Shown: positions 35,587 through 46,209 of the stretch, in pieces
How positions within the stretch are numbered: the first letter of the stretch is position 1
How the letters are laid out: every line of letters starts with the position of its first letter
From: Kitasatospora xanthocidica
Lineage (GTDB): Bacteria > Actinomycetota > Actinomycetes > Streptomycetales > Streptomycetaceae
NCBI RefSeq assembly: GCF_014656195.1
Contig: NZ_BNBY01000005.1
Coordinates: forward strand, 18,971-82,970
Direction of reading: 5' to 3'
Length of the DNA stretch: 64,000 nucleotides
Translations under genes and position numbers: made by a program
Notes under the pieces: generated by a model
Databases searched by the model: none
The model's input: the letters and a program-made list of their open reading frames with translations, nothing else
Told to the model about the DNA's origin: nothing

Positions 35587-35789
35587 CTGCCGGTTATGTA
35601 CGCGCCAGTTCGTGCGCGGGTACGCCGGTGGCCGATTCCCACCCCCGGTGCACGCATGGTGACCGGCGATATCCGTAACGTGCCCGGCGGCGTGCGTGGG
35701 GCGTTCCGGAATTCCGGATTCACCGGCGGGATTGCCGGCCCGGGAATGTAGTAGTTTGCGTGGTTTTTGCCGCAATTCCCGGGTTGAAC

Positions 35790-35993
35790 TCATTCAGCCG
35801 GATCGCGGGGCCCGGGAACGGGTGAGACGTGGTTCGGTTCGGCGGTCCATTCGCGGCCGCCGCCCTCGGGGCGCAGGTAGCACTCGCCGCCGATGGTGTC
35901 CATGTAGATGCCGGTGCGTCCGGTCCTCCGGTCGAGGACCAGTTCGCCCGCTCGCGGTCGGTAGGCCGGGGCGTTGCGCTGTCGGATGTTCAC
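35790..35993 (-). CDS. Conserved small streptomycete protein (67 residues)
   Basis: The sequence RPRAGELVLDRRTGRTGIYMDTIGGECYLRPEGGGREWTAEPNHV is of a type often found in Streptomyces, usually next to HutC-type GntR genes (recognised from memory). It looks like a compact beta-barrel of SH3 size. It starts with ATG and is divergent from the GntR gene across twin CTCTAGAG palindromes, so it is probably the main target of that regulator. Function unknown. Confidence 0.85.
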   Translation of the reverse strand: MNIRQRNAPAYRPRAGELVLDRRTGRTGIYMDTIGGECYLRPEGGGREWTAEPNHVSPVPGPRDPAE

Positions 35994-36029
35994 CGCTGTG
36001 CTCCTCGCTCTGGTAGGCGACTGGCCAGC

Positions 36030-36059
36030 ATCTCTAGAGAAGCTAATATCTCTAGAGAT
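36030..36059. promoter_or_regulatory. Twin CTCTAGAG palindromes (GntR operator)
   Basis: TCTCTAGAGA (36031-36040) and ATCTCTAGAGAT (36048-36059) are perfect palindromes with centres 18 bp apart, in the divergent region between the 67-residue protein gene and the GntR gene. Two sites of this type are what a dimeric GntR repressor would use. Confidence 0.75.
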
Positions 36060-36130
36060 GTCAACGGTCGTATCGGCTTACTAGCGGGCGCGGGCGCGCC
36101 TACGATTTGTCCGAGGCAGAGGGAGCGGCG

Positions 36131-36889
36131 ATGACCGGCAGCAGTGGCGACAAGCAGCCCAAGTACCAGCGGATCGCCGACGCCCTGAAGTCGGCCATCG
36201 ACACCGGCCGGTACCGCGCGGGCGACCGGCTGCCCGGCGAGAACGACCTCATGGACGAGTACGGCGTCGCCCGGATGACCGCCCGTCAGGCGCTGGGGGT
36301 GCTGCAGAGCGAGGGCATCGCCGAGGCGCGCCGCGGTGCCGGGGTGTTCGTCCGGGACTTCCGGCCGCTGCGCCGGCGCGGTATCCAGCGGCTGGCGCAG
36401 GGGCAGTGGGGGTCCGGCCGGTCGATATGGTCGGCGGACATCGACAAGCGGTCCCTGGTGGTCGACCAGGTGTCGGTCACCGAGCGGGGCGCGCCGGAGC
36501 ACGTGGCCCGGGTGCTCGGGGCGGACCCGGGGTCCCCGATGTGCGTACGGCACCGCCGCTTCGTCCTGGACGGCAAGCCGGTGCTGCTCTCCACCTCCTA
36601 CCTGCCGGCCGGCCTGGTCGCGGGCACCGCCATCACCCGCGAGGACACCGGCCCCGGCGGCACCTACGCCCGGCTGGCGGAGATCGGCGCCAAGCCCGTG
36701 CACTTCCGCGAGGAGGTCCGCTCCCGGATGCCCAGCGGGGAGGAGTCCACCCGCCTGGAGCTGTCCGTCGGCACCCCGGTGATCCTGATCTGCCGCACCG
36801 CCTTCGCCGACGAGGGCCAGGTGGTCGAGCTCAACGAGATGATCCTGGACGCCGCCTCCTACGTCCTGGAGTACGACTTCGACGCGTGA
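36131..36889 (+). CDS. GntR family regulator, HutC subfamily
   Basis: 252 residues. Winged HTH (about 10-75: KYQRIADALKSAIDTGRYRAGDRLPGEN, then YGVARMTARQALGVLQSEG) and a C-terminal UTRA ligand domain (about 95-250) of the chorismate-lyase fold. ATG preceded by GAGGGAG. It most likely represses itself and the divergent 67-residue protein gene through the two CTCTAGAG palindromes. The effector is unknown; HutC-type UTRA domains bind amino sugars, urocanate or similar small acids. Confidence 0.94.
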   Translation: MTGSSGDKQPKYQRIADALKSAIDTGRYRAGDRLPGENDLMDEYGVARMTARQALGVLQSEGIAEARRGAGVFVRDFRPLRRRGIQRLAQGQWGSGRSIWSADIDKRSLVVDQVSVTERGAPEHVARVLGADPGSPMCVRHRRFVLDGKPVLLSTSYLPAGLVAGTAITREDTGPGGTYARLAEIGAKPVHFREEVRSRMPSGEESTRLELSVGTPVILICRTAFADEGQVVELNEMILDAASYVLEYDFDA

Positions 36890-36904
36890 GCCGGACCAGG
36901 GCCG

Positions 36905-37141
36905 TCAGCGGCCCGGATCCGCCTGCGACGCCAGGTCTTCCACGGCCCCGGCGACGCCGAGGCGGTCGGCCCTGTCACGAGCGATGGCGGCCATGAGCCG
37001 TTCGGCGTTCGCGGGCGAGCGCAGCAGGTATCTCGTCTCCTGCCAGGCGTCGAGGTCCGCGGCCTCCTCGCGCCGTCCACTCGCGGGCCTCGTGTCGTCG
37101 GGTGCGCCCTTCGTGGTCTCCACGGGAGGAACGCTAACCAC
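36905..37141 (-). CDS. Orphan antitoxin-like protein (Phd/YefM C-terminal type)
   Basis: 78 residues. The core DAWQETRYLLRSPANAERLMAAIARD closely matches the toxin-neutralising tail of YefM/Phd antitoxins, but the N-terminal DNA-binding fold of about 50 residues is replaced by a short Pro/Arg/Asp-rich segment. No RelE/YoeB-like toxin gene follows; the next gene downstream is the convergent GntR gene. It may be a relic, or a stand-alone neutraliser of a toxin encoded elsewhere. Start is GTG with a weak ribosome site; a second GTG six codons later is possible. Confidence 0.65.
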   Translation of the reverse strand: MVSVPPVETTKGAPDDTRPASGRREEAADLDAWQETRYLLRSPANAERLMAAIARDRADRLGVAGAVEDLASQADPGR

Positions 37142-37165
37142 CTACGGTCCGTGCCGGCCCGTGAA

Positions 37166-37197
37166 ACCGCCCCGGTCGCGGGGGCGGCCGGGGCGGT
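37166..37197 (-). terminator. Terminator of the fumarase gene
   Basis: ACCGCCCCGG (37166-37175) pairs with CCGGGGCGGT (37188-37197), 21 bp past the fumarase stop on the minus strand. Confidence 0.75.
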
Positions 37198-37218
37198 CAA
37201 GGGGCGTGCGGGGAGTGG

Positions 37219-38886
<1,668 letters not shown>

Positions 38887-39020
38887 CGGGGCGGTCCTTA
38901 GGTTTCCAGTGGTCCGGCTGCGTCGGCGAAGCACCATCCAGGGTAGGACCCGGCCGGGGGCGTCGTGCGGACAGGTCAGCCTTGCGTGACGGGGCTCACT
39001 CGGGCTGGAGTGCGAGCGAC

Positions 39021-39026
39021 TAGGCT
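39021..39026 (+). promoter_or_regulatory. -10 box of a leaderless transcript (DUF1707 gene)
   Basis: TAGGCT ends 6 nt before the GTG start at 39033, the spacing that puts the transcription start on the start codon. No ribosome site precedes the gene. Confidence 0.55.
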
Positions 39027-39032
39027 GACCCC

Positions 39033-39776
39033 GTGGACAACTCGCCGTCGCACGACGACCGGGGGCAGCCGGTGCCGGCGCCCGTACCGATGACCAAGTC
39101 CGAACTCGAGCCCGAGGCCAGGCCGGAGGCCGGGCCGCCGTCGAACGCGCCGGTGGCGGAGACGCAGATGCGCGTCTCGGACGCCGACCGCGAGCGGATC
39201 GCGGAGCTGCTGCGGGACGCCTATGCCGAGGGCCGCCTGGACGCGGACGAGCACGCGGAGCGCATCGAGGCCGCGTACGCCGCCAAGACCTTCGGTGAGC
39301 TGGCGCCGCTGACCAGGGACCTGCCGGCCCGCCCGCTCTCCTTCGAGAAGGCGCCGTTGGGCGCGGTGGCGACGCCGCAGCCGCCCGCGCGCCAGGAGTC
39401 GCCGGCGGTGGTGGCGATCTTCGGCGGCGCGTCCCGCAAGGGCCGTTGGCGGGTGGGGTCGCACCTGAAGGCCTTCGCCGCGTTCGGCGGGGTGGAGATC
39501 GACCTGAGCGACGCCGTGTTCGAGTCTCCCGAGGTGGAGATCGTGGTCATGGCGATGTTCGGCGGGGTCGAGGTCCGGGTGCCGGAGAACGTCACCCTGC
39601 AGGGCGGTGGCGTCGGCCTGTTCGGCGGGTTCGACGTCCGTGAGCAGACCGCGGCGGACCCGTACGCTCCGGTTGTCCGGGTCAAGGGCCTTGCGATGTT
39701 CGGGGGTTGCACCGCGAAGCCGCGCCGCGGCAAGAAGCTCAAGGAGTGGGTGCGCCGCCAACTCGGCACCGACTAG
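39033..39776 (+). CDS. DUF1707 and LiaF-like domain protein
   Basis: 247 residues. A Pro/Glu-rich N-terminus, then DUF1707 (about 46-98: [53 protein letters not shown]), then a beta-repeat domain like the C-terminal part of LiaF/VraT-type cell-envelope proteins, with the recurring [26 protein letters not shown] pattern. There is no membrane segment. These domains are linked with envelope-stress sensing; the exact role is unknown. Translation starts at GTG and is probably leaderless. Confidence 0.9.
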   Translation: MDNSPSHDDRGQPVPAPVPMTKSELEPEARPEAGPPSNAPVAETQMRVSDADRERIAELLRDAYAEGRLDADEHAERIEAAYAAKTFGELAPLTRDLPARPLSFEKAPLGAVATPQPPARQESPAVVAIFGGASRKGRWRVGSHLKAFAAFGGVEIDLSDAVFESPEVEIVVMAMFGGVEVRVPENVTLQGGGVGLFGGFDVREQTAADPYAPVVRVKGLAMFGGCTAKPRRGKKLKEWVRRQLGTD

Positions 39777-39793
39777 AAGCTGTTGACCGGCAC

Positions 39794-39829
39794 AGCGCCC
39801 GACCGGGAGCCAACTCCCGGCCGGGCGCT
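39794..39829 (+). terminator. Terminator after the DUF1707 gene
   Basis: AGCGCCCGACCGGGAG (39794-39809), loop CCAA, CTCCCGGCCGGGCGCT (39814-39829): a 16-bp stem with one mismatch. Confidence 0.85.
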
Positions 39830-40009
39830 CGACGTTGCGGCCGGTGCACTCCGTAGTCGATTGCGTGCAGTGTGCATGAATCGCCGCGTGGCGGGGTAGT
39901 TCCTTCCGCACATCGCTTCTTGTACGGCTGCGCACCGGAGGCGGCCGAGGGGCCGTTCCGGGGGTTGGACAGCGGGGGCTCGCAGCCGGGCAGGTGAGCG
40001 GGGTTCCCC

Positions 40010-40459
40010 GTGTCCGAGAGCCTCGTCAGGAGTACGGCCGTGCTGCATCCGATCGAGTCCCGCACCACTTCGCCAGTCGCCGCCGCGCAGTTGCTGGAGC
40101 GCCGTCCAGGTGTCCGTCCGCAGCCGCAGCCCCCGGGCGGCCCGGCGGGTGCGCCCGCGGGCGAGGACAACCCCTGGCACACCGGAGCGGCGTGCCGGCG
40201 GGACGAGGTGGGGCTGTTCTTCGCGCCCTCCAAGGAGCCGACCGCGGCCCGGCTGTCCCGGGAGGAGCAGGCCAAGCAGGTCTGTGCCCGCTGCCCGGTG
40301 CTGCTGGAGTGCCGGGAGCACGCGCTGGCCCAGCCGGAGCCGTACGGCGTGTGGGGCGGGCTGACGGCCGCCGAGCGGCGGGTGGTGCTGGCCCGGCGCC
40401 GCCGCCGGGACGCGGAGCTGATCGAGGCGGCGGCGCCGGCGCGCCGGATAGCCGGGTGA
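40010..40459 (+). CDS. wblI: WhiB-like iron-sulfur transcription factor
   Basis: 149 residues. Four cysteines C62, C92, C95 and C101 (CxnCxxCx5C) ligate a [4Fe-4S] cluster; the GVWGG turn at 113-117 and the basic tail (RRVVLARRRRRDAELIE) bind sigma factor and DNA. WhiB proteins act with the main sigma factor in development and redox response. The long Pro-rich N-terminus is unusual. The gene symbol is inferred from its place between class I fumarase and convergent glpX, the location of wblI in S. coelicolor as I recall it; treat it as tentative. Starts at GTG. Confidence 0.9.
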   Translation: MSESLVRSTAVLHPIESRTTSPVAAAQLLERRPGVRPQPQPPGGPAGAPAGEDNPWHTGAACRRDEVGLFFAPSKEPTAARLSREEQAKQVCARCPVLLECREHALAQPEPYGVWGGLTAAERRVVLARRRRRDAELIEAAAPARRIAG

Positions 40460-40520
40460 CGGCGGGTCGAAGACCCGGGGGCGGGCGCCGGGGCGCCGAG
40501 GACCCGGGGCAGGACGCGCC

Positions 40521-40556
40521 GCGGCCCCGGCGGGGTGTGGATCCCGCCGGGGCCGC
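40521..40556. terminator. Bidirectional terminator hairpin
   Basis: A 14-bp perfect stem, GCGGCCCCGGCGGG with CCCGCCGGGGCCGC, and an 8-nt loop, between convergent whiB-like and glpX genes. Confidence 0.85.
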
Positions 40557-40592
40557 TGTCTGCTGTCCGCAGGGTGCGCCGTGCTCGTGGCG

Positions 40593-41633
40593 TCAGTTGG
40601 CGCGGTCGAAGTCGATCGCGCTGTAGGCCCGCAGCTTCGAGAGCTTGTGGGTGGAGTGGATCTCGCGGATCGTGCCGCTCTTGGAGCGCATCACCAGCGA
40701 GCTGGTGGTGGCGGTCTCGGAGCGGTAGTGCACGCCGCGCAGCAGCTCGCCGTCGGTGATGCCGGTGGCGACGAAGAACACGTTCTCGCCGCTGACCAGG
40801 TCGTCGGTGGTGAGCACCCGGTCCAGGTCGTGGCCGGCGTCGAGGGCCTTCTGCCGCTCGGCGTCGTCCTTGGGCCACAGGCGGCCCTGGATCACGCCGC
40901 CCATGCACTTCATGGCGCAGGCCGCGATGATGCCCTCCGGGGTGCCGCCGATGCCCATGAGCAGGTCGACGCCGGTGCCTTCGCGGGCGGCCATGATGGC
41001 GCCGGCCACGTCGCCGTCGGAGATGAACTTGATCCGGGCGCCCGCCTCGCGGATCTCCCGGACCAGGCCGTCGTGGCGGGGGCGGTCGAGCACGACGACG
41101 GTGACGTCCTCGACGGCGCTGCCCTTGGCCTTGGCGACCCGGCGGATGTTGACGGCGGCGGGGGCGGTGATGTCGACGAACTCGGCGGCCTCCGGTCCGG
41201 CCACCAGCTTGTCCATGTAGAACACGGCGCTGGGGTCGAACATGGTGCCGCGGTCGGCCACGGCCAGCACGGCGACGGCGTTGTTCATGCCCTTGGCCGT
41301 GAGGGTGGTGCCGTCGACCGGGTCCACCGCGACGTCGCACTCGGCGCCGGTGCCGTCGCCGACCCGTTCGCCGTTGTAGAGCATCGGGGCTTCGTCCTTC
41401 TCGCCTTCGCCGATGACGACGACGCCGTTCATCGACACGGTCGAGACGAGGGTGCGCATGGCCTTCACGGCCGCGCCGTCCGCGCCGTTCTTGTCGCCAC
41501 GGCCGACCCACCGGCCGGCGGCCATGGCGGCCGCCTCGGTGACCCGTACGAGCTCGAGCGCGAGGTTCCGGTCCGGAGCCTCGGGCGCGACCTCCAGGGC
41601 ACTGGGAAGGTGGTGCGGGTACTGCGTGGTCAT
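40593..41633 (-). CDS. glpX: Fructose-1,6-bisphosphatase class II
   Basis: 346 residues. Dephosphorylates fructose-1,6-bisphosphate in gluconeogenesis, in the cytoplasm, using divalent metal. Motifs: [14 protein letters not shown] and [16 protein letters not shown] carry the metal-binding acids, and [23 protein letters not shown] is the family core. GAGG lies 8 nt before the ATG. Together with pckG in this window it gives the cell two of the irreversible gluconeogenic steps, although the genes are 30 kb apart and separately transcribed. Confidence 0.97.
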   Translation of the reverse strand: MTTQYPHHLPSALEVAPEAPDRNLALELVRVTEAAAMAAGRWVGRGDKNGADGAAVKAMRTLVSTVSMNGVVVIGEGEKDEAPMLYNGERVGDGTGAECDVAVDPVDGTTLTAKGMNNAVAVLAVADRGTMFDPSAVFYMDKLVAGPEAAEFVDITAPAAVNIRRVAKAKGSAVEDVTVVVLDRPRHDGLVREIREAGARIKFISDGDVAGAIMAAREGTGVDLLMGIGGTPEGIIAACAMKCMGGVIQGRLWPKDDAERQKALDAGHDLDRVLTTDDLVSGENVFFVATGITDGELLRGVHYRSETATTSSLVMRSKSGTIREIHSTHKLSKLRAYSAIDFDRAN

Positions 41634-41847
41634 CGTCGTTACCTCTCTGTACGCGACGGCCAGTAAGCGCCCGACTACTGCCTGGTCGAACGCCGTGGTG
41701 AGGGTTCTGCGATCGTATCTGCCCACGAGATGACTGTCTGTGGCGCGGGTCGCCGTCCGCCGGCGAAAACCACCGTTTCGTCCGCTTCACCCGTACGTGG
41801 GCACCCCGGGTGGACGGGCCGGGATGTGGATGAGTCACCATGTGGGG

Positions 41848-42384
41848 GTGGCTGCAGAGAGCAAGGGCATGAGGGGTCGCCAGACCGTACGGGACATGGT
41901 CCTGTCGATGCTGGCGGTCGGTTTCGTCGTCTGGATCGGGTACCTGTTCCTCCCGCACGACGCCGACGGCGACCCGGTGCACGTGGTCGAGTACAAGGTG
42001 GCCGCGGCCACCGCCAAGCGCGCCGCGCCGTACCCGCTGCTCTCGCCGGAGGGGCTGCCCGACAAGTGGCGGGCCACCTCGGTCAGCTACCGCTCCTCGG
42101 ACCAGAGCAACGGCAAGGGCAACGCCTGGCACCTGGGCTTCGTGACCCCCTCCGGCCAGTACGCGGCGGTCGAGCAGAGCGACGCGCCGCGCGACTCGCT
42201 GCTGTCCGACAAGGTCGCCGGCGGCAAGCCGGACGGCAGCTCCGACGTGGCCGGCCGCACCTGGGAGCGGGTCCAGGGCGAGAAGGCCCGCGCGCTGACC
42301 GCGCCGACCGGCTCCGGGACGACGGTCCTCACCGGCACCGCCTCCTACGAGGAGCTGGCCGAGCTGGCGCAGGCGCTCAAGTAG
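41848..42384 (+). CDS. DUF4245 membrane protein
   Basis: 178 residues from the GTG at 41848; ATG at 41824 is an alternative. One N-terminal helix (VLSMLAVGFVVWIGYLFL) after a basic segment (MRGRQTVRDM), then an extracytoplasmic domain of about 140 residues with the family pattern LPDKWRATSVSYR and WHLGFVTPSGQYAAVEQSD. The function is unknown; the family is restricted to actinobacteria. It is divergent from glpX. Confidence 0.88.
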   Translation: MAAESKGMRGRQTVRDMVLSMLAVGFVVWIGYLFLPHDADGDPVHVVEYKVAAATAKRAAPYPLLSPEGLPDKWRATSVSYRSSDQSNGKGNAWHLGFVTPSGQYAAVEQSDAPRDSLLSDKVAGGKPDGSSDVAGRTWERVQGEKARALTAPTGSGTTVLTGTASYEELAELAQALK

Positions 42385-42418
42385 TGCCGGGGCCCGCGAG
42401 GGCCTCCCGGGAACGCCG

Positions 42419-42455
42419 AAGGGCCCCGCACCGGACGAACCGGTGCGGGGCCCTT
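42419..42455. terminator. Bidirectional terminator hairpin
   Basis: AAGGGCCCCGCACCGG, loop ACGAA, CCGGTGCGGGGCCCTT: a perfect 16-bp stem whose ends read TTTC outward. It separates the DUF4245 gene from the convergent nitroreductase gene. Confidence 0.92.
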
Positions 42456-42469
42456 TCGCGCGGGCGGAA

Positions 42470-43072
42470 TCAGACGGTGGTGACGACCTCGTCGTACTCC
42501 AGGCGCGGCGAACGCGGGAACCAGGCGTCGTCGCCCGGCTTGCCGATGTTGACCACGGCCAGCACCGAGTGCTCGCCGTCGCCGAAGAACTCCTTGTTCA
42601 GGCCGTCGGCGTCGTAGCCGGTCATCGGGCCGGCGGCCAGGCCGGCGGCGCGCACGCCGATGATGAAGTAGGCGGCCTGCAGGGCGCCGTTCAGCGTGGC
42701 GGACTGCTCGCGGACGCTGCGCTCCGAGAAGAACATGTCCTTGGCCTGCGGGAAGTGCGGGAGCTGGGTCGGCAGCTCCTCGTGGAACTCGTTGTCCGCG
42801 GCCAGGATGGCGACCAGCGGGGCGCCGGCGGTCTTGGCCTTGTTGCCGTCCGCCATGTGCTGGACGAGGCGCTCGCGGCCCTCGGCGGAGCGGACCAGGA
42901 CGACGCGCAGCGGCTGCTGGTTGAAGGCGGTCGGGCCGAACTTGACCAGGTTGTAGATGGCCTGGATCTGCTCCTCGGAGACCGGCTCGTCGGTGAAGGT
43001 GTTCGCGGTGCGGGCCTCGCGGAACAGCAGGTCCTGAGCGGCGGCGTCGAGTACCAGGGCGTCGGTGGTCAT
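42470..43072 (-). CDS. Nitroreductase family protein (malonic semialdehyde reductase / RutE-like)
   Basis: 200 residues, FMN-dependent nitroreductase fold. It has the RutE/HadB-type signatures AARTANTFTDEPVS, YNLVKFGPTAFNQQPLRVVLVRSAEGRERL and AAYFIIGVRAAGLAAGPMTGYD. The enzyme probably reduces 3-oxo acids or quinone/nitro compounds with NAD(P)H. The ATG at 43072 is preferred over 43087, with AGGTG upstream. The promoter region carries the TGAATATTCA palindrome (43144-43153), so a redox-type repressor is likely. Confidence 0.93.
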   Translation of the reverse strand: MTTDALVLDAAAQDLLFREARTANTFTDEPVSEEQIQAIYNLVKFGPTAFNQQPLRVVLVRSAEGRERLVQHMADGNKAKTAGAPLVAILAADNEFHEELPTQLPHFPQAKDMFFSERSVREQSATLNGALQAAYFIIGVRAAGLAAGPMTGYDADGLNKEFFGDGEHSVLAVVNIGKPGDDAWFPRSPRLEYDEVVTTV

Positions 43073-43143
43073 GCTTCTGCACCTCATGCGGGAGGGGGTT
43101 CGTCGGAGTGAGCGGCCGGGCCGTTCACTTCCTCCAACATAGG

Positions 43144-43153
43144 TGAATATTCA
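43144..43153. promoter_or_regulatory. TGAATATTCA palindrome before the nitroreductase gene
   Basis: A perfect 10-bp palindrome 72-81 bp upstream of the start. On the minus strand it falls between TTGGGG (-35-like) and TATGTT (-10-like), the classic operator position. The same core is found at 4140-4149. Confidence 0.6.
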
Positions 43154-43181
43154 ACGATTCCCCAAGGGGATGTGACCCGCA

Positions 43182-43439
43182 TCACTCCCCGCGCGGGTCC
43201 CCGCCCTCCTCGGCGGCGAGCGCGGCGTCCAGTCGGGCCCGGGCGCCGTCCAGCCAGCGCTGGCACACCTTCGCCAGCTGCTCACCACGCTCCCACAGAG
43301 CCAGCGACTCCTCAAGGGAGGTCCCGCCGTTCTCCAGCTGCCGGACGACGTCCAGCAGCGCGTCCCGGGCGTGCTCGTAGCCCAGCGCGTCGTCCGGGTT
43401 CGGTGCCGCCGCGTCCTGCTGCTCCTGCTGCTCTGCCAT
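43182..43439 (-). CDS. xseB: Exodeoxyribonuclease VII small subunit
   Basis: 85 residues, typical length. The core LGYEHARDALLDVVRQLENGGTSLEESLALWERGEQLAKVCQRWLDGARARL is the family's helical hairpin. It assembles with XseA to degrade single-stranded DNA into oligonucleotides during repair. It is 62 nt after xseA, same strand, so one transcript. Confidence 0.95.
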   Translation of the reverse strand: MAEQQEQQDAAAPNPDDALGYEHARDALLDVVRQLENGGTSLEESLALWERGEQLAKVCQRWLDGARARLDAALAAEEGGDPRGE

Positions 43440-43501
43440 GCGTGCCAGCGTAGGGGCTCGGACCGACAGCGCTACCCCGTCTCCGGGCCGCGCCGACCGT
43501 G

Positions 43502-44734
43502 CTACCCCTCTCCGGTCGCCGCGGCCGCCCCGGCCGCGGTGACGTCGAGGCTGCCGCCCGCCACCCGGGCGTGCAGCCCCTCGCCGGGCGCGACCTGCGC
43601 CGGATCGGTCACCACCGTGCCGTCCGCCCGCTGGAGCACCGCGTAGCCGCGCTCCAGGGTGGCCGCCGGGGAGAGCGCGACCACCCGGGCCAGGGTGTGC
43701 CCGAGGTCGCTCTGCGCGTGGTCCAGCCGGTGCCGCAGGGTGCGCCGGGCCCGCTCCAGCAGGCCGTGCACCTCCTGGCCGCGCCCGTCCAGCATCCGGT
43801 GCGGGGCGGCCACCGCGGGGCGGCTGCGCAGCCCGTCCAGCCCGTGCTGCTCGCGTTCGACCCGGGCCAGCACGTGCCGGCGGGCCCGGTCGCGCAGCTG
43901 ACGGACCTTGGCCAGCTCCTCGCCGACGTCCGGAACCACCCGTTTGGCGGCATCGGTCGGGGTGGAGGCGCGCAGGTCGGCGACGAAGTCCAGCAGCGGC
44001 TGGTCCGGCTCGTGCCCGATCGCGCTGACCACCGGCGTACGGGCGGCCGCGACCAGCCGCACCAGCCCCTCGTCGGAGAACGGCAGCAGGTCCTCCACGC
44101 TGCCGCCGCCGCGGGCCACCACGATCACGTCCACCTCGGGGTGCTCGTCCAGCTCCCGCACCGCCGCGCTCACCCGCTCCACCGCGCTGACCCCCTGCAC
44201 CGGGACGTTGCGCACCTCGAAGCGGACGGCCGGCCAGCGCCGCCGGGCGTTCTCCAGCACGTCCCGCTCGGCCGCCGAGCCCCGCCCGGTGACCAGCCCC
44301 ACGCACTGCGGCAGGAACGGCAGCGGCTTCTTGCGCTCGGCCGCGAACAGGCCCTCCGCGGCGAGCCGCCGCTTCAGCTGCTCCAGCCGCGCCAGCAGCT
44401 CGCCCAGCCCCACCGGCCGGATCTCCGAGGCGCGCAGCGACAGCTGCCCGCGCGCCGCGTACCACTCCGGCTTGGCGTGCACGACGACCCGCGCGCCCTC
44501 CTGCACGACGTCCGCGACCTGCTCGAAGACCGAGCGGAAGCAGGTCACCGTGAGCGACACGTCCGCCTGCGGGTCGCGCAGGGTCAGGAACACCACGCCC
44601 GCCCCGGGCCGGCGGCTGAGCTGGGTGATCTGCCCCTCCACCCACACCGCGCCGAGCCGGTCGATCCAGCCGCCGATCAGCGCGGAGACCTTGCCGACCG
44701 GGAGCGGGGCTTCGGGGGAGCTGGTGTTGGCCAT
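43502..44734 (-). CDS. xseA: Exodeoxyribonuclease VII large subunit
   Basis: 410 residues. N-terminal OB fold (about 10-105: [39 protein letters not shown]), then the catalytic domain with [48 protein letters not shown] and [27 protein letters not shown], a long coiled-coil region (about 285-350) and the C-terminal [13 protein letters not shown] motif. Catalytic subunit for cutting single-stranded DNA. First gene of the xseA-xseB operon. Confidence 0.97.
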   Translation of the reverse strand: MANTSSPEAPLPVGKVSALIGGWIDRLGAVWVEGQITQLSRRPGAGVVFLTLRDPQADVSLTVTCFRSVFEQVADVVQEGARVVVHAKPEWYAARGQLSLRASEIRPVGLGELLARLEQLKRRLAAEGLFAAERKKPLPFLPQCVGLVTGRGSAAERDVLENARRRWPAVRFEVRNVPVQGVSAVERVSAAVRELDEHPEVDVIVVARGGGSVEDLLPFSDEGLVRLVAAARTPVVSAIGHEPDQPLLDFVADLRASTPTDAAKRVVPDVGEELAKVRQLRDRARRHVLARVEREQHGLDGLRSRPAVAAPHRMLDGRGQEVHGLLERARRTLRHRLDHAQSDLGHTLARVVALSPAATLERGYAVLQRADGTVVTDPAQVAPGEGLHARVAGGSLDVTAAGAAAATGEG

Positions 44735-44744
44735 GCCTATGAGG

Positions 44745-46100
44745 CTAGCGGCGCGGGCCGACAGTTCCCGGGGAACCCTGCACGCCGAGCACCACCAGGC
44801 CGGCCGCCAGCCACACCAGTCCGACCAGCTGCGCGGTGGTCGAGGCCTCGTGGATCACGGCGCCGATCACCACGATCCCCAGCGCGGGCACGACCAGGTG
44901 CCGCAGCCGGTCCCGGGAGCCGTGCCGCACCGTGTACCAGCCGATCACCGAGGCGTGCAGCAGCGCGAAGGCGGTCAGGGCGCCGATGTTCACCACCGAG
45001 GTCAGCTGGTCCAGCCCGTCGTCCCGGTTCGCCGCCCAGACCGCCGCCGCCATGGTGATCACCGCGGCCGCCAGCAGCGCCCGGCGCGGCACCGCGCTGG
45101 CCGGGTCGACCGAGCCGAGGACGCGCGGCAGCCGCCCCTCCCGGCCCATCGCGTAGACCAGCCGCCCGGCCGCGGCCTGCCCGGCCAGCGCCGCGAAGGC
45201 CGCGCCGATCGCCTTGCTCGCCGCCACCAGCACGTGCAGCCAGTGCCCGACGCCGGTCTCCACGGTGTCGTAGAAGGCCGAGCCCTGCGCCACCGGGTCG
45301 GCGGCCAGCTGCCGCGGGCCCAGCGGCTCCAGCAGCGCCGCCAGGTAGGTCTGCGCGACGAACAGCACCCCGGCCAGCACCAGGCACCGGAGCACCGCCC
45401 GGGCCACCGCGGCCGAGGAGCCGACGGCCTCCTCCACGAAGGTCGCGATCGCGTCGAAGCCCAGGTAGGAGAGCACCGCGACGGACACCGCCGAGATCAC
45501 CGCGGTCAGCGAGAACTCGCCGACCGCGGTGAACGGGGTGTCCCAGCCCCGCCGGGCGCCGTCCTGGACGAGCGCCACCACGGCCGCCGCCACGAACACC
45601 GCCAGCACCGCGATCTCCAGCGCCAGCACCGCGAAGCCGACCGTCGCCGCGGTCCGCACCCCGAGCAGGTTGAGCGCGGTGGTCACGACGACCGCGATCG
45701 CCGTCCACGCCCAGCGCGAGACGCCCGGCACCAGCGAGTGCAGCGCGATGCCGGAGAACAGGTAGGCCACCGCCGGGATCAGCAGGTAGTCGAGCATCGC
45801 CATCCACCCGGCGATGAACCCCGGCCCCTCGCCGAGCCCGGCCCGCGCGTAGGCGAACACCGAGCCGGTCTGCGGCACCGCGCGCACCATCTGGGCGTAC
45901 GAGAAGGCGGTGAAGCCCATCGCGACGGTCGCGGCCAGGTAGACCGTGGCGACGGCGCCGTGGCTCTTGGCGTCCAGCACGCCGAACACGCCGACCGGGG
46001 CCATCGGGGCGATGAACAGCAGCCCGTAGACCATCAGATCGCGGACGCCCAGGCTGCGGCGCAGGCCGCTCGGCGTCGCCTGCCCGCTCACAGAGCTCAT
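44745..46100 (-). CDS. APC superfamily amino acid permease
   Basis: 451 residues with about 12 hydrophobic helices. The N-terminal [23 protein letters not shown] and the [24 protein letters not shown] loop are the APC family signature (first unwound helix and substrate site). It imports or exchanges amino acids across the inner membrane; specificity cannot be told. It is divergent from ispH and ends 10 nt before the xseA start, so the permease may be cotranscribed with xseA-xseB. The start lacks a clear ribosome site; a GTG nine to twelve nt further up is possible. Confidence 0.92.
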   Translation of the reverse strand: MSSVSGQATPSGLRRSLGVRDLMVYGLLFIAPMAPVGVFGVLDAKSHGAVATVYLAATVAMGFTAFSYAQMVRAVPQTGSVFAYARAGLGEGPGFIAGWMAMLDYLLIPAVAYLFSGIALHSLVPGVSRWAWTAIAVVVTTALNLLGVRTAATVGFAVLALEIAVLAVFVAAAVVALVQDGARRGWDTPFTAVGEFSLTAVISAVSVAVLSYLGFDAIATFVEEAVGSSAAVARAVLRCLVLAGVLFVAQTYLAALLEPLGPRQLAADPVAQGSAFYDTVETGVGHWLHVLVAASKAIGAAFAALAGQAAAGRLVYAMGREGRLPRVLGSVDPASAVPRRALLAAAVITMAAAVWAANRDDGLDQLTSVVNIGALTAFALLHASVIGWYTVRHGSRDRLRHLVVPALGIVVIGAVIHEASTTAQLVGLVWLAAGLVVLGVQGSPGTVGPRR

Positions 46101-46197
46101 AGGCACCACATTTGAGCATTCGTGACCGGGATCGCACGGAACGTGCCCGCCTTCGGCGCGGCTCCCCGCCGCGGGCGGCGGCGCCCCCGGTCGCCCG

Positions 46198-46203
46198 TAC
46201 GAT
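46198..46203 (+). promoter_or_regulatory. -10 box of a leaderless transcript (ispH)
   Basis: TACGAT ends 6 nt before the ispH ATG, so transcription should begin at or next to the start codon. No Shine-Dalgarno is present. Confidence 0.55.
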
Positions 46204-46209
46204 GGAGCC

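Noticed and set aside
38976..39935. Long minus-strand frame over the DUF1707 gene.
   Set aside because: Antisense frame produced by high GC codon use; no family pattern, while the plus strand encodes a clear DUF1707 protein.
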